Counted from the first letter of the stretch, positions 19,981 through 32,108 are shown. The stretch: DNA of 64,000 nt from Streptococcus macacae NCTC 11558 (GCF_000187995.2 NZ_AEUW02000001.1:930001-994000); one strand, 5' to 3'. A program made the numbers and translations. The notes: generated from the letters alone by a model not told the origin.

Positions 19981-20795
19981 GTATCAAAAAAATTGTTATA
20001 AGCTTAGCTGCCTTGCTCTTAGTATCAGTTAGTTTTTTAGGGGCAGCTAGGGTAAAAGCTGATAATACAAGCTCTCCGCAAATTAAGAAAATTCAAAAAG
20101 CCGGTGTATTAAAGGTCGGCGTAAAACAAGATGTTCCTAACTTTGGTTATTATAGTTCCAAAACAAATGATTATGAGGGTATGGAAATTGATATAGCTCG
20201 TAAAATTGCTAAAGCACTAGGAGTCAAAATTGAGTTTACTGCTGTGACTGCTCAAACACGTGAAGCAGTTATGGATAATGGCCAAGTTGATATCGTTATT
20301 GGAACTTATACGATTACACCAGAGCGTACCAAGACTTATAGTTTTTCAACACCTTATTATACAGATGAAATTGGCTTTTTAGTTAGTAAATCAAAAGGTT
20401 TTTCAACAATTGATGACTTAGACGGCAAAACTATTGGCGTTTCTCAAGGCTCAACAACAAAAGCGTCTATTGAAGAATATGCTAAAGCACATCATTTGAA
20501 ATTTAAATTTGTTCAGCTGGGATCTTATCCCGAATTAGCCATTTCACTTTATGCCAATCGTATCAGCGCTTTTTCTGTTGATAAGTCTATTTTAACGGGT
20601 TACCGCAGCAAAAAGACCAAAATTCTCAGTCAAGGTTTCAATACACAAGAATATGGTATTGCTACTAAAAAGTCCAATAGTGGAATAACAGCTTATATAG
20701 ATGGTCTTTTAAAAAAATGGAAAAAAGATGGCAGTTTACAAAAAATTTATAAAAAATATAATTTAAAACCAGCTAAGTCTAGTTCAAATAACTAA
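19977..20795 (+). CDS. glnH: Amino acid ABC transporter substrate-binding protein
   Basis: 272 residues, family 3 solute-binding protein (PEB1/GluB-like). Signal peptide at residues 1-29 ending VKA before DN. The binding-pocket signature is recognisable: KVGVKQDVPNFGYY at the start of lobe 1, EIDIARKIAKAL, and TPERTKTYSFSTPYY containing the ligand-carboxylate arginine. Oddly for a Gram-positive binding protein there is no lipobox and no cysteine anywhere, so membrane anchoring by lipid is not predicted; it may be secreted, retained by the uncleaved signal, or held by the transporter. Second gene of the operon; substrate glutamate/aspartate/glutamine by family, not proven. Confidence 0.9.
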   Translation: MSIKKIVISLAALLLVSVSFLGAARVKADNTSSPQIKKIQKAGVLKVGVKQDVPNFGYYSSKTNDYEGMEIDIARKIAKALGVKIEFTAVTAQTREAVMDNGQVDIVIGTYTITPERTKTYSFSTPYYTDEIGFLVSKSKGFSTIDDLDGKTIGVSQGSTTKASIEEYAKAHHLKFKFVQLGSYPELAISLYANRISAFSVDKSILTGYRSKKTKILSQGFNTQEYGIATKKSNSGITAYIDGLLKKWKKDGSLQKIYKKYNLKPAKSSSNN

Positions 20796-20811
20796 AAAAG
20801 GAGATAGATTT

Positions 20812-21510
20812 ATGATTTATTTAACAGCGAGTCCTTTTGCATGGGAACGTTGGACAGCCTTTTTTGCTAATTTCGGTGAGTTTGCAAAGGGCTTCCTATA
20901 CACTCTGGGAATGTCAGCAGGTGCGCTGGCTCTTTCACTTGTTTTAGGTCTTATTTTTGGAGCTATGAGTTCATCCAAAAATAAAATTTTAAAGGCTATT
21001 GCCCGTATCTATGTAGAAATTTTTCAAAATACTCCTTTGCTTGTGCAATTTGTATTTGTCTTTTATGGTCTAGCTATTTTGTCAAATGGTGCTATTATGA
21101 TCTCAACTTTTATGACAGCTGTTTTATGTGTTGGCATCTATCATGGTGCCTATATCGCAGAGGTCATTCGTTCAGGTATTGAAGCTGTTCCTAAAGGTCA
21201 GACAGAAGCAGCTCTTTCTCAAGGCTTTACTTACAAACAGACCATGTCCTTGATCATCCTCCCTCAGGCTGTTCGTACTATTTTGCCCCCTATGACCAAT
21301 CAAGTGGTTAACCTTATAAAAAACACTTCGACGGTAGCTATTATTTCAGGAGCAGATATCATGTTTACGGCTAAAGCATGGGCTTATGAAACAACGAATT
21401 ATGTCCCAGCTTTTGCAGGAGCTGCTCTTCTTTACTTTATTATGTGTTTCCCTCTGGCAACCTGGGCTCGCCGTAAAGAAGAAAAAAATAAGAAAGCCTA
21501 TAGTCTATAA
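20812..21510 (+). CDS. glnM: Amino acid ABC transporter permease
   Basis: 232 residues, HisM/GlnP-type inner-membrane permease with about five membrane segments. The EAA loop that contacts the ATPase is visible as EAALSQGFTYKQTMSLIILPQAVR (near residues 125-150). It starts 16 bases after the binding-protein gene with AAGGAG. Together with the following permease it would form a heterodimeric channel. Confidence 0.92.
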   Translation: MIYLTASPFAWERWTAFFANFGEFAKGFLYTLGMSAGALALSLVLGLIFGAMSSSKNKILKAIARIYVEIFQNTPLLVQFVFVFYGLAILSNGAIMISTFMTAVLCVGIYHGAYIAEVIRSGIEAVPKGQTEAALSQGFTYKQTMSLIILPQAVRTILPPMTNQVVNLIKNTSTVAIISGADIMFTAKAWAYETTNYVPAFAGAALLYFIMCFPLATWARRKEEKNKKAYSL

Positions 21511-21524
21511 AAGGAGGTCTCGTC

Positions 21525-22175
21525 ATGAAGGAATTATTAACAACAGCAAACCTTAACTTTCTTTTGCAAGGACTATGGCTAACGCTTTATATTTCATTTA
21601 TTTCGATTGTTTTATCAACAATTTTTGGGACAATTCTTGCGGTCATGCGAAATGGGAAAAATATCTTCCTAAGGCTCATCTCAAGTATCTATATTGAATT
21701 TGTGCGCAATGTGCCTAACTTGCTTTGGATTTTCATTATCTTCCTTGTTTTTCAAATGAAGTCTACTCCTGCTGGTATTACTGCTTTTACCGTCTTTACT
21801 TCTGCAGCCCTGGCTGAAATTATTCGCGGCGGACTTAACGCCATTGACATTGGCCAAACAGAGGCTGGTTTATCACAAGGTTTTACAGGCTTTCAGATTT
21901 TCATTTATATTATTTTTCCACAAGCTATTCGAAAAATGCTGCCTGCTATTATCTCTCAGTTTGTAACTGTCATTAAAGATACTTCTTTCTTATACTCTGT
22001 CATTGCACTTCAAGAGCTTTTTGGAAAGAGCCAGATCTTAATGGGGCAGTACTTTGAGCCTAGTCAAGTCTTCACCTTGTATGGCTTAGTTGCAGCGATC
22101 TATTTCATCATTAACTTTGCGATTTCAAGCTTCTCCCGCCGTTTGGCTAAAAAATGGGAACAGGCTGCTGAATAA
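21525..22175 (+). CDS. glnP: Amino acid ABC transporter permease
   Basis: 216 residues, second permease of the same family, also with an EAA loop (EAGLSQGFTGFQIFIYIIFPQAIR, near residues 115-138) and about five membrane segments. AAAGGAGG precedes its ATG, 14 bases after the previous stop. Last gene of the operon; a terminator follows directly. Symbols glnM/glnP follow the S. mutans naming and their order here is assumed. Confidence 0.92.
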   Translation: MKELLTTANLNFLLQGLWLTLYISFISIVLSTIFGTILAVMRNGKNIFLRLISSIYIEFVRNVPNLLWIFIIFLVFQMKSTPAGITAFTVFTSAALAEIIRGGLNAIDIGQTEAGLSQGFTGFQIFIYIIFPQAIRKMLPAIISQFVTVIKDTSFLYSVIALQELFGKSQILMGQYFEPSQVFTLYGLVAAIYFIINFAISSFSRRLAKKWEQAAE

Positions 22176-22179
22176 AAGA

Positions 22180-22256
22180 AAAAAATTGGCCTTAAACACA
22201 TCTCTAAGTTGAATAAAAAGATCAACGGATAGAGAGCAATTTAAGGTCAATTTTTT
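22180..22256 (+). terminator. Terminator of the amino acid transporter operon
   Basis: AAAAAATTGGCCTTAAA (22180-22196) pairs with TTTAAGGTCAATTTTTT (22240-22256), one mismatch, with a long 43-base loop and a T-run on the 3' side. Four bases after the stop codon. Confidence 0.65.
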
Positions 22257-22380
22257 CTATGATTTTAACTCAGACTGAAGACAAACTTCTTTTGAGACTT
22301 TCTTTAGGTGATACGGACGGCAGCGGCTTCCTTTGGAATTCCATACCTAAGATTTGAGCCTAAAGTCTCAAATCTTCCGA
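22257..22380. other. Non-coding stretch with a perfect hairpin
   Basis: No gene seen. It contains AAGATTTGAG and CTCAAATCTT around an 8-base loop (about 22350-22377) and the palindrome GGAATTCC, next to the larger repeat-like element that follows. It looks like intergenic repeat material. Confidence 0.4.
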
Positions 22381-22620
22381 AGAGGCTGAGACAAAAGTCC
22401 CAAGCCCCATGCATTCATTTTTGTCGTTTTACTTGCAAGACGCAGTGGTTGGTTGGATAACCTTATCCCTTGCTGTACAAGTGACAGCGGCTATCCTAAC
22501 CAACTGTACGGAGGTGAAAGTCAAAACAGTCCACAGGACTGTTTTAGGTCAGCAAGTAGAAAGAGGACTTGCTGAAAAATCACATTCTTTAGATTATTGA
22601 TTTTTCTGTCCCACTCTCTT
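22381..22620. repeat. MITE-like structured element with nested inverted repeats
   Basis: Imperfect terminal inverted repeats (AGAGGCTGAGACAAAA at the left; AGAGAGTGGGACAGAAAA read on the minus strand at the right) enclose nested pairs: ACTTGC/GCAAGT, GTTGGTTGGATA/TATCCTAACCAAC, GCTGT/ACAGC, and a perfect hairpin AAAACAGTC-CACAG-GACTGTTTT at about 22523-22545. No transposase; a 63-codon frame here is not credible. Intergenic repeats beginning GAGGCTGGGACA are common in streptococci, so this is probably a multi-copy element. Confidence 0.5.
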
Positions 22621-22743
22621 TTATCACGGCGGAAAGTCTCGTTTGGAGCTTGCTTTGCTCGCCTAAATAAGAGAAATCACAATTGAAATTAATAGAAGCT
22701 AAAAAATGTTTACCTTGAAAAATAAATTGTCTATAAGTCTAAG

Positions 22744-22776
22744 ATTAAAAACAGCAGAGCTGTTTTTAATTTTTTT
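22744..22776. terminator. Bidirectional terminator at the end of endA
   Basis: Perfect 12-base-pair stem ATTAAAAACAGC (22744-22755) with GCTGTTTTTAAT (22759-22770), 3-base loop, T-run on the plus side. The endA stop codon (22766-22768) lies inside the stem. Confidence 0.75.
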
Positions 22777-23638
22777 GGACTTTTCCTGTGGTATAATCAA
22801 AAGTCAAACCTGGCTGAACATTAGGAATAAAAACATTAAACTCAAGGCTTTTATCTGAAGACTTAGCTTCCAGCTGCCTTCCGCTGGCTAAAATATTGTT
22901 AGTGTCATAAATAAGTGTTACCCGATAACGGACACGCTTATTGCTATCCAAAGCCTTTCGAATCATTGTTTCATAATAATTTTGACCAGTCGAACTGTCA
23001 CTTCCTGCTTGATTGGACCAAGCTGTCTGCGTAGCAATATTTTTCGGATTGCTAGTAGAAGCATCAAAATCTTTTAAGCCACCAACAAGAGAATAAGCCA
23101 GTAAATGTCCCCTATCAACAGCATGATTATAAGTTCCGGCTAAACCATGCAATTGATGCCAACCAGCAGGACGCCAATAAGTCTCTTTATTTGTCATCTC
23201 TCTGCGGCTTCTATACTGCCGTGTTGACTTTGCCAAAAGCGCATTAGCAACTGTAGGAACCATCCTACCCTGAATTATTTTTGTTTCATTAACTGCATAA
23301 GGAATACTAGCAACTTTAGCATTTAAATCTGTCTTATTATGATTCAAAATATACGCACCAGCGCCATTCCACTTTAGCTGATTTCCCAAAATCTGCTTGA
23401 CATTTTCTGTCAGAACACTATCAGCTAAGCCTTTATTGGGAGTATCCTGATTATCAGAAAAAGCATTCGAATGCCTTTTTCCTGCCTTTTCTTTGTCCGT
23501 AAAAAACTGGGCAACTTGTTTGGTAGGATTACCATCAGCAATCTTATCATTAGTAGCAAAATAGGACAAAGCAGCCAAAACAAGCAGGGCTGCTATTGAA
23601 ACTAAAAAACGCTGCTGTTGTCTGTTCTTTTTTCTCAT
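22766..23638 (-). CDS. endA: DNA-entry nuclease EndA-like, membrane-anchored
   Basis: 290 residues. A non-specific DNA/RNA endonuclease of the beta-beta-alpha metal family. Positively charged N-terminus then a membrane anchor at about residues 11-29, with the catalytic domain outside. The DRGH motif is at residues 175-178 (His178 general base) and the metal-binding asparagine is in NIATQTAWSNQ (Asn209). In pneumococcus EndA degrades one DNA strand during uptake and also destroys neutrophil traps. Same locus order as pneumococcus (murA-epuA-endA). A BOX-like repeat separates it from epuA, so it may be transcribed separately. No competence (ComX) box recognised upstream. Confidence 0.9.
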   Translation of the reverse strand: MRKKNRQQQRFLVSIAALLVLAALSYFATNDKIADGNPTKQVAQFFTDKEKAGKRHSNAFSDNQDTPNKGLADSVLTENVKQILGNQLKWNGAGAYILNHNKTDLNAKVASIPYAVNETKIIQGRMVPTVANALLAKSTRQYRSRREMTNKETYWRPAGWHQLHGLAGTYNHAVDRGHLLAYSLVGGLKDFDASTSNPKNIATQTAWSNQAGSDSSTGQNYYETMIRKALDSNKRVRYRVTLIYDTNNILASGRQLEAKSSDKSLEFNVFIPNVQPGLTFDYTTGKVQKN

Positions 23639-23664
23639 ATCTTTCCTTTATATATGGGATTGTC

Positions 23665-23763
23665 TATACTCTTTGAAAATCTCTCCAAGCTAGGTCAGCA
23701 TCACTTTGCCGTATGCTAAGTACTGCCTGCGGCTAACTTTCTAGTTTGAAGAGATATTGAGTC
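23665..23763. repeat. BOX-like repeat (boxA-boxC)
   Basis: About 99 bases whose left half (TATACTCTTTGAAAATCTCT ... TTTGCCGTA) and right half (CTGCCTGCGGCTAAC ... CTAGTTTGAAGAGAT) match the boxA and boxC modules of the streptococcal BOX element as I remember them; no boxB is present. Its ends are mutually inverted. Confidence 0.75.
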
Positions 23764-23784
23764 TTAATTAAAAAGCAGGTTGCC

Positions 23785-23976
23785 CTACTTTCCCGTAAAT
23801 TTATTAATGATGGACTGCCATTTATCCCATGATAAGACAGATAAAGGATCCTTCCCCTCACCAATGAAACTGTAGCCAATCATCAAACCAAGTGCTAAGA
23901 AGACAAGACCTAATAAAGCAAGCAAAAGAAGAAAAGCCAGCTGATTGCGGACATATTTCCAGCCACTATTCATCAT
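23785..23976 (-). CDS. epuA: EpuA-family small membrane protein (annotated RNA polymerase beta-associated)
   Basis: 63 residues with one strong membrane segment (about residues 12-36) and a short C-terminal tail [21 protein letters not shown]. This matches the EpuA family, found in Firmicutes directly after murA or rpoB and often labelled DNA-directed RNA polymerase subunit beta because in some species it is fused to RpoB; its biochemical role is not established. The start overlaps the murA stop by four bases (ATGA), so the two are translationally coupled. Confidence 0.85.
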   Translation of the reverse strand: MMNSGWKYVRNQLAFLLLLALLGLVFLALGLMIGYSFIGEGKDPLSVLSWDKWQSIINKFTGK

Positions 23977-25247
23977 GAATCTCCATTGACTCGGCGGATG
24001 TTAGCTCCTAGCTGAGCTAATTTTTCATGAAATTTATAATAGCCGCGATCCAAATGCGTTAGCTTACCAACAATAGTCGTTCCTTCTGCTACCATACCAG
24101 TTAAAATGAGTGCTGCACTTGCTCTAAGATCTGTTGACATAACCTGAGCCCCTTGAAGCGGTAAGCCTCCATGAATTCTTGCAGTATCGCGCAAAATTTC
24201 TGAGTTTAGGCCCATACGGCGCATTTCTTCTAAATGCTGAAAACGATTTTCAAAAACAGTTTCAATCATTGTTGACTCACCTGATACAACTGCCATCAGT
24301 GCTGTAAACTGAGCCTGCATATCTGTCGGAAAACCCGGATGGGGCATGGTTTTTACAGTCACAGGTTTTAAATGATCAAGATTAGAAACCACTCGGATGC
24401 CTGCTTCTTCTTCTGTGACCTCAACTCCCATCTCCCGTAACTTAGAAATCAGGGGACGGTTGTGCTCCCAGACCGCGTCTTTAATCAAGACATCGCCATT
24501 TGTCATTGCTGCGGCTACCATAAATGTTCCGGCTTCAATCCGGTCTTGAACAACGCTGTGCTCAGCTCCATGCATTTTATCAACACCGATAATCGTTAAA
24601 TTTTCTGTTCCCGCACCGGTAACACTAGCTCCCATTTTATTAAGAAGATTAGCCAGATCCACAATCTCAGGTTCACGCGCAGCATTTTCGATAGTTGTCG
24701 TCCCTTCTGCCAGTGTTGCTGCCATCATCAGGTTTTGTGTAGCACCTACACTGGGAAAATCCATATAGATATTGGCTCCCTTTAAACGATCAGCTGTTGC
24801 TGTAATATCTCCGCCTGTTTGCTCAATTTTAGCTCCCATTGCCTCCAAACCTTTTAAATGGAGATCAATCGGCCGGCTGCCAATTGTGCAGCCTCCAGGC
24901 ATAGATACTTTGGCATGCCCATTTCTGGCTAAAATAGGTCCTAATACAACAATAGAAGCACGCATTTTGCTGACATACTCATAAGGAGCAACATCAAGAA
25001 TGTCGCCTCTAGCATCAACAGTCACCTCATTTTCAGCTTCATTAAAGTGAACAGTAACATCTAAACCACGGACCACATTATTCATTGTAAAGACATCAGA
25101 TAAGATGGGAACATTTTTCAGCACTGTCTGCCCTTCTGTAGGCAGAATAGTCGCTGCTAAAAGAGGGAGTACAGCATTTTTAGCTCCCTCAATGATAACT
25201 TCTCCTTTTAATTGTGTTTTTCCGCCTTCTATAATAATTTTATCCAC
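23973..25247 (-). CDS. murA: UDP-N-acetylglucosamine 1-carboxyvinyltransferase
   Basis: 424 residues. MurA transfers enolpyruvate from PEP to UDP-GlcNAc, the first committed step of peptidoglycan synthesis. Lys23 and Asn24 (GAKNAVLP) and the catalytic cysteine Cys120 in [11 protein letters not shown] are present; the cysteine is the fosfomycin target, so the enzyme is of the sensitive type. The C-terminal arginine/aspartate loop [15 protein letters not shown] is intact. Gram-positives usually have two paralogues; position next to epuA suggests the MurA1 type. 62 bases separate it from the DUF1146 gene upstream. Confidence 0.96.
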   Translation of the reverse strand: MDKIIIEGGKTQLKGEVIIEGAKNAVLPLLAATILPTEGQTVLKNVPILSDVFTMNNVVRGLDVTVHFNEAENEVTVDARGDILDVAPYEYVSKMRASIVVLGPILARNGHAKVSMPGGCTIGSRPIDLHLKGLEAMGAKIEQTGGDITATADRLKGANIYMDFPSVGATQNLMMAATLAEGTTTIENAAREPEIVDLANLLNKMGASVTGAGTENLTIIGVDKMHGAEHSVVQDRIEAGTFMVAAAMTNGDVLIKDAVWEHNRPLISKLREMGVEVTEEEAGIRVVSNLDHLKPVTVKTMPHPGFPTDMQAQFTALMAVVSGESTMIETVFENRFQHLEEMRRMGLNSEILRDTARIHGGLPLQGAQVMSTDLRASAALILTGMVAEGTTIVGKLTHLDRGYYKFHEKLAQLGANIRRVNGDS

Positions 25248-25309
25248 GAACTTACTCCAATTTTTTAATCATTATCTAGCATTATATCATAATAGATTAC
25301 AATTTCGTA

Positions 25310-25546
25310 TCAATTAAATTGTAAAAATACTTCCCGGCTTAGAGAGATAACAGACCAGATAAAACTGCTGACAGCATAGCCTACAACGATACTAATAAAT
25401 AATAAGAACAGTTTCAAACGCCCGATATTTTCGGCACTTCTTCTGATAATTTTAGCCCAATCAAATAACTGAAGCAATAAATAATAAAATATTGCGATAA
25501 AAATAAAATGACTAATCAGCATTACGCTATTTTGTAAAATATCCAT
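25310..25546 (-). CDS. DUF1146 (YwzB-like) membrane protein
   Basis: 78 residues with two predicted membrane segments (about 8-28 and 46-66), separated by a basic loop containing WAKIIRRSAENIGRLK. This pattern and position between the ATP synthase operon and murA fit the DUF1146/YwzB family, whose role is unknown. It precedes murA on the same strand and could be co-transcribed. A terminator isolates it from atpC. Confidence 0.8.
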   Translation of the reverse strand: MDILQNSVMLISHFIFIAIFYYLLLQLFDWAKIIRRSAENIGRLKLFLLFISIVVGYAVSSFIWSVISLSREVFLQFN

Positions 25547-25566
25547 GCATTTATTATATCAAAAAA

Positions 25567-25594
25567 AAAACAGAAAATTGATTTTTTCTGTTTT
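25567..25594 (-). terminator. Terminator of the ATP synthase operon
   Basis: AAAACAGAAAA (25567-25577) pairs with TTTTCTGTTTT (25584-25594), 6-base loop, followed on the minus strand by a run of about ten T. Just after the atpC stop. Confidence 0.8.
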
Positions 25595-25597
25595 GTC

Positions 25598-26014
25598 TTA
25601 TTTAGATCCTACATTGATACGATTAAGAGCACGCCGCAATGCAACCTGAGCACGTTGAACCTCATCAATGCGATGTTGCTCTTTCGCTTCTTTGATTTCT
25701 TTTTCTGCACGCTGCTTAGCACGTTCAGCACGAGAGAGATCAATATCACGTTCACGCTCAGCTGAATCTGCAACAATTGTTACAATATTATCCTTAACTT
25801 CAATAATACCGCCATTGACTGCAACCCAGTCAACATGACTATCATCATCAATCCGCTTAATTTTCATTTCATGAACTTCAAGCGGAGCTATCAAATTTTC
25901 ATGGTTAGCTAAAATACCTAAGTCTCCATCTGGCGTTCTTACTAAGATAAACTTTGCATGATGATCGTATTTTAGCCCGTCTGGCGTTACAATTTGCACA
26001 GTCATATTTGCCAT
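25598..26014 (-). CDS. atpC: F1Fo ATP synthase epsilon subunit
   Basis: 138 residues: N-terminal beta-sandwich (residues 1-85, [10 protein letters not shown]-type start, [16 protein letters not shown]) and a C-terminal two-helix domain (about 88-135, [20 protein letters not shown]) that inhibits ATP hydrolysis. Central stalk subunit of F1. Last gene of the operon, 13 bases after atpD, followed by a terminator. Confidence 0.96.
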   Translation of the reverse strand: MANMTVQIVTPDGLKYDHHAKFILVRTPDGDLGILANHENLIAPLEVHEMKIKRIDDDSHVDWVAVNGGIIEVKDNIVTIVADSAERERDIDLSRAERAKQRAEKEIKEAKEQHRIDEVQRAQVALRRALNRINVGSK

Positions 26015-26027
26015 TTAGATCACCTCA

Positions 26028-27452
<1,425 letters not shown>

Positions 27453-27472
27453 TTAATAGACAAGGACATTCA

Positions 27473-27524
27473 CAGATCGAAATTATAAAATTAACATTAT
27501 CGTTAACTTTTTTATTTCGATCTG
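27473..27524. other. Long hairpin between atpG and atpD
   Basis: Left arm 27473-27495 and right arm 27502-27524 form a 23-base-pair stem with three mismatches (the outer 11 pairs, CAGATCGAAAT/ATTTCGATCTG, are perfect) and a 6-base loop. No T-run follows on the minus strand, so it is not a standard terminator. The surrounding 27435-27637 gap holds no gene. Confidence 0.75.
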
Positions 27525-27637
27525 CGAGTAAACAACCTAACAGATTGTTTCATTAATAGTCCATTTAGCTTATTATCAAGCATTAAATGACCATAAAGTC
27601 TTTCTTAAAAGCTATGATAACAAGTACTTTAATATGA

Positions 27638-28519
27638 TTATTCAAGTGCATTTGCACCTGCCACGATTTCTGTAATTTCCTGCGTAATAGCTGCTTGACG
27701 GGCACGATTGTATTGAATAGTCAAGTCACTGATAACATTTTTAGCATTATCAGTAGCAGTCTTCATAGCAGTCATACCAGCTGCATGTTCTGCTGTTTTG
27801 GCATCAATAATAGCTCCATAAATCAAGCTTTCAGTGTACTGGGGCAAGAGCTGCTCCAAAATCATTTCGCGATTTGGTTCCAGCTCAAAGCCTGCTCCGC
27901 CCGCTTTTGTTGCCTCATCAGCATTCAGATCAACAATAGGAAGCATTTGCTGCATGCGTACCTGACTGGTTAAACTGTTTACGTGATGATTATAGCAGAC
28001 ATAAAGTTCATCAAAAAGTTCATTTTTATACATTTCAACCGATTGTGAGATAATGCGGCTAACCTGTTCAAAACTTGGCTGATCATCTAAACCGCGCAGT
28101 TCAAAAGCAAGATTCATACCACGTGCCTTAAAAAAATCTGAACCTACACTGCCAATTGATATAATGGCGTAATCTTCTTGATTATTTGGATGGTATTCAT
28201 TGATTGTGTCCATCATGGCTTTTAAAATTTTGGAATTATAACCGCCAACTAAACCCTTATCGGATGTAATAACGATATAGCCTGTTTTTTTAACAGGACG
28301 TGATACCAACATGGGATTAACGGAACCAGAGATCAATTCTGATTTTAATAAGTCAGTCGTAATTTGACGGATTTTAGAAGCATAAATCTGAAAATCCTTA
28401 TCTGCCTGCTCAGATTTAGTCAGTTTTGCTGCGGAAACCATTTGCATGGCTCCCGTGATATGACTTGTTTTCTGAGTTGAGACAATTCTTCCCTTAATTT
28501 CACTGAGAGATCCTGCCAT
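27638..28519 (-). CDS. atpG: F1Fo ATP synthase gamma subunit
   Basis: 293 residues. Rotor shaft of F1: the N-terminal helix ([21 protein letters not shown]) and the C-terminal helix ([38 protein letters not shown]) form the coiled-coil axle and carry the conserved signature near the C-terminus. 14 bases after atpA. Confidence 0.97.
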   Translation of the reverse strand: MAGSLSEIKGRIVSTQKTSHITGAMQMVSAAKLTKSEQADKDFQIYASKIRQITTDLLKSELISGSVNPMLVSRPVKKTGYIVITSDKGLVGGYNSKILKAMMDTINEYHPNNQEDYAIISIGSVGSDFFKARGMNLAFELRGLDDQPSFEQVSRIISQSVEMYKNELFDELYVCYNHHVNSLTSQVRMQQMLPIVDLNADEATKAGGAGFELEPNREMILEQLLPQYTESLIYGAIIDAKTAEHAAGMTAMKTATDNAKNVISDLTIQYNRARQAAITQEITEIVAGANALE

Positions 28520-28533
28520 ATTAGAACCTCCTA

Positions 28534-30042
<1,509 letters not shown>

Positions 30043-30054
30043 TCACACCACTTT

Positions 30055-30591
30055 CTATTTTAATTTCAGTTTGAGTTGCTGTAATTGATGACGAATACTG
30101 GTATCAATTACTCTATTATTAACATTAATGATAAAACCGCCAATGATCGTTTCATCTATTTTTTCAACAAGTTTGCCATCACGAATGTTAAACTTCTTTT
30201 TAGCCATCTCTAAAATTCTTGTCTTTTGACTGTCTGTTAAGGCAACAGCTGATGTTACTGAGATATCATAACTTTCAGTTGTATGCGCAAAGAGATCAGC
30301 AGCTGTCTTTAAAATAGCATAAAGATAGTTTTCCCTTTCATTTTGCAAAATTATTTCAAGAAAATTATTCATATAAGGGGAACAAGAGTCTTGAAATAAC
30401 CTCACAAGCTTGGACTTGTCTGAATGATAAATGCCATCATGGGCTAAAGTTGCTGCTAGTACAGTCCCGTCAAACACTTCTAAGATAGAATTGACTTCTT
30501 CTTGGATTGTTTTTGTCTCCTTATGCTCAACAGCAACTTCTACTAGACTTTTTGCATATTGCTCAATTAGAGCTTGTGTTTTTTTATCCAT
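30055..30591 (-). CDS. atpH: F1Fo ATP synthase delta subunit
   Basis: 178 residues. Peripheral-stalk subunit connecting b to the top of F1: an all-helical N-terminal domain (1-105) followed by the conserved GGFIINVNNRVIDTSIRHQLQQLK motif at the C-terminus. Its ATG shares one base with the atpF stop (TAATG), a coupled arrangement. Confidence 0.95.
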   Translation of the reverse strand: MDKKTQALIEQYAKSLVEVAVEHKETKTIQEEVNSILEVFDGTVLAATLAHDGIYHSDKSKLVRLFQDSCSPYMNNFLEIILQNERENYLYAILKTAADLFAHTTESYDISVTSAVALTDSQKTRILEMAKKKFNIRDGKLVEKIDETIIGGFIINVNNRVIDTSIRHQLQQLKLKLK

Positions 30592-31088
30592 TAAGCATCT
30601 CCTAGATCATCAAGATAGCTGTCAATGAGATTGCTTTGAGCTTCCTTATCAAGTTTACTTGCCATAATTTTTTCAGCTAAGCGAACAGATAAATCGGCCA
30701 CTTCTTCCTTAACGCTTGATAAAGCTTCTGCCTTATCCTGTTCAATATCTTGATTGGCTTTTTCTTTTAGCTGATCGGCCTGTTCTCTGGCATCTGTAAC
30801 GATTTGCCGGCCTTTTGCCTCACCAGTTGCTTTAGCATCTGTAACAATTTGATTGGCTTCATCTTTAGCATTAGATAGCTCTGTTTCACGTTTTTGCGCT
30901 AACACTTCTGCTTCTTGCCGAGCTGATTGGGCACTATCAATATCATCAGCAATCTTTTTATCACGCGCTTCAAAAATTCCAGTCAGCTGTTTCCAAGCAA
31001 AGCGTTTAATTAAAATAAATAAAAGAATAACTGAACCCGTAGTGATAATAAGATTACCAAGACTTGTACTGTTAATAAGCATTGACAT
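30591..31088 (-). CDS. atpF: F1Fo ATP synthase b subunit
   Basis: 165 residues. Peripheral stalk: a single N-terminal membrane helix (about residues 9-28) then a long charged, alanine-rich coiled coil (about 35-150). Starts 17 bases after atpB with AGGAG nine bases before the ATG. Confidence 0.95.
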   Translation of the reverse strand: MSMLINSTSLGNLIITTGSVILLFILIKRFAWKQLTGIFEARDKKIADDIDSAQSARQEAEVLAQKRETELSNAKDEANQIVTDAKATGEAKGRQIVTDAREQADQLKEKANQDIEQDKAEALSSVKEEVADLSVRLAEKIMASKLDKEAQSNLIDSYLDDLGDA

Positions 31089-31105
31089 AGTGCTTAACTC
31101 CTTTC

Positions 31106-31825
31106 TTATTCTTCCTCATCCTCAACATTAACTTTATTGCCAAGATATGTAGATGTCAAAATGATAAATACATAAGCCTGAATACATGAAATAAAGATCG
31201 AAAAGGCTGTCCAAATCATGTTTAAAATAAAGCCAATGGGACCTGTAATGGCACTATAATGTGCAAAACTAACCAAAAGAGACATGACAATTTCTCCGGC
31301 AAAAATATTCCCAAAAAGACGAAGAGCCAAGGAAATCACATTAGTGAACTGTTCCAAAAGATTCATAGGCAGCATAGCCGGATAAGGACTGAGATAACTC
31401 TTAAGATATTTTTTGAGACCTCTTTTGCGAATGCCTTCAATATGGACAACACAAGCCACCATCAAAGAAAGGGTCAGGTCTACCATAAAATTAGCAGTCG
31501 GCGAACTCCAAAAATTGTATTCTTTGGTTGTCAGCTTAGCCAGCAGGCCTACATTATTTGCAATCAGAATAAAGAAGAAAAGGGTAAATATAAACAAACT
31601 GTAGTTTGCAGAATATTTTCCAAGAACAGGACGCATGACACCTTGAACGAAGTCATAGATAAACTCAATAAAGCCTTGTTTTCCTTTAGGTTTCAGTGCC
31701 ATGCGGCGGGTTGCCCAAAAAATAAGACCAAATGCTATTACAACAGTCAAGAGAGACATAACAAGAATCGTCAAATCAAACGTAATTCCTAAAAAATGGA
31801 CTGTTGGATTTACTGTTGTTTCCAA
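31106..31825 (-). CDS. atpB: F1Fo ATP synthase a subunit
   Basis: 239 residues with five to six membrane helices. Proton-channel stator: the essential arginine is Arg169 in [14 protein letters not shown], and the penultimate helix carries the conserved QAYVF segment. The C-terminal tail is acidic (VEDEEE). In this operon it follows rather than precedes the c-subunit gene, the order typical of streptococci. Confidence 0.96.
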   Translation of the reverse strand: METTVNPTVHFLGITFDLTILVMSLLTVVIAFGLIFWATRRMALKPKGKQGFIEFIYDFVQGVMRPVLGKYSANYSLFIFTLFFFILIANNVGLLAKLTTKEYNFWSSPTANFMVDLTLSLMVACVVHIEGIRKRGLKKYLKSYLSPYPAMLPMNLLEQFTNVISLALRLFGNIFAGEIVMSLLVSFAHYSAITGPIGFILNMIWTAFSIFISCIQAYVFIILTSTYLGNKVNVEDEEE

Positions 31826-31860
31826 CTGACACCCTCCTTCCTTCTAAGTAACCCTAAAAA

Positions 31861-32076
31861 CTAACCTCTTGTTGTTACAAAGAAAGTACATGCAAGCAAG
31901 ACAAAGAAAGTACCTTCAATAAAGGCTACACCAAGAAACATAAGGGTTTGAAATTTACTGTACATTTCTGGCTGACGGGCTGATGATTTGGCAATATTGG
32001 CAACAAGAATACCTTCGCCAATACTAACTCCCATAACAGCAATACCAAGTGCTAAAATAGCTAAATTCTGTAACAT
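31861..32076 (-). CDS. atpE: F1Fo ATP synthase c subunit
   Basis: 71 residues forming a two-helix hairpin; the polar loop is RQPE (34-37) and the proton-carrying carboxylate is Glu54 in VAFIEGTFF. Position of the ion residue and the absence of the Na+ signature indicate proton coupling, as in other streptococci. First gene of the eight-gene operon, with AGGAG before its ATG. One free cysteine (Cys63) in helix 2. Slightly longer than the c subunits of about 65-67 residues I recall for streptococci. Confidence 0.95.
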   Translation of the reverse strand: MLQNLAILALGIAVMGVSIGEGILVANIAKSSARQPEMYSKFQTLMFLGVAFIEGTFFVLLACTFFVTTRG

Positions 32077-32108
32077 AAGAATTCTCCTTTTATATTTTTT
32101 ACTCGTTT

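Noticed and set aside
22409-22600. 63-codon open frame in the structured repeat
   Set aside because: It is made of inverted repeats and has no RBS.
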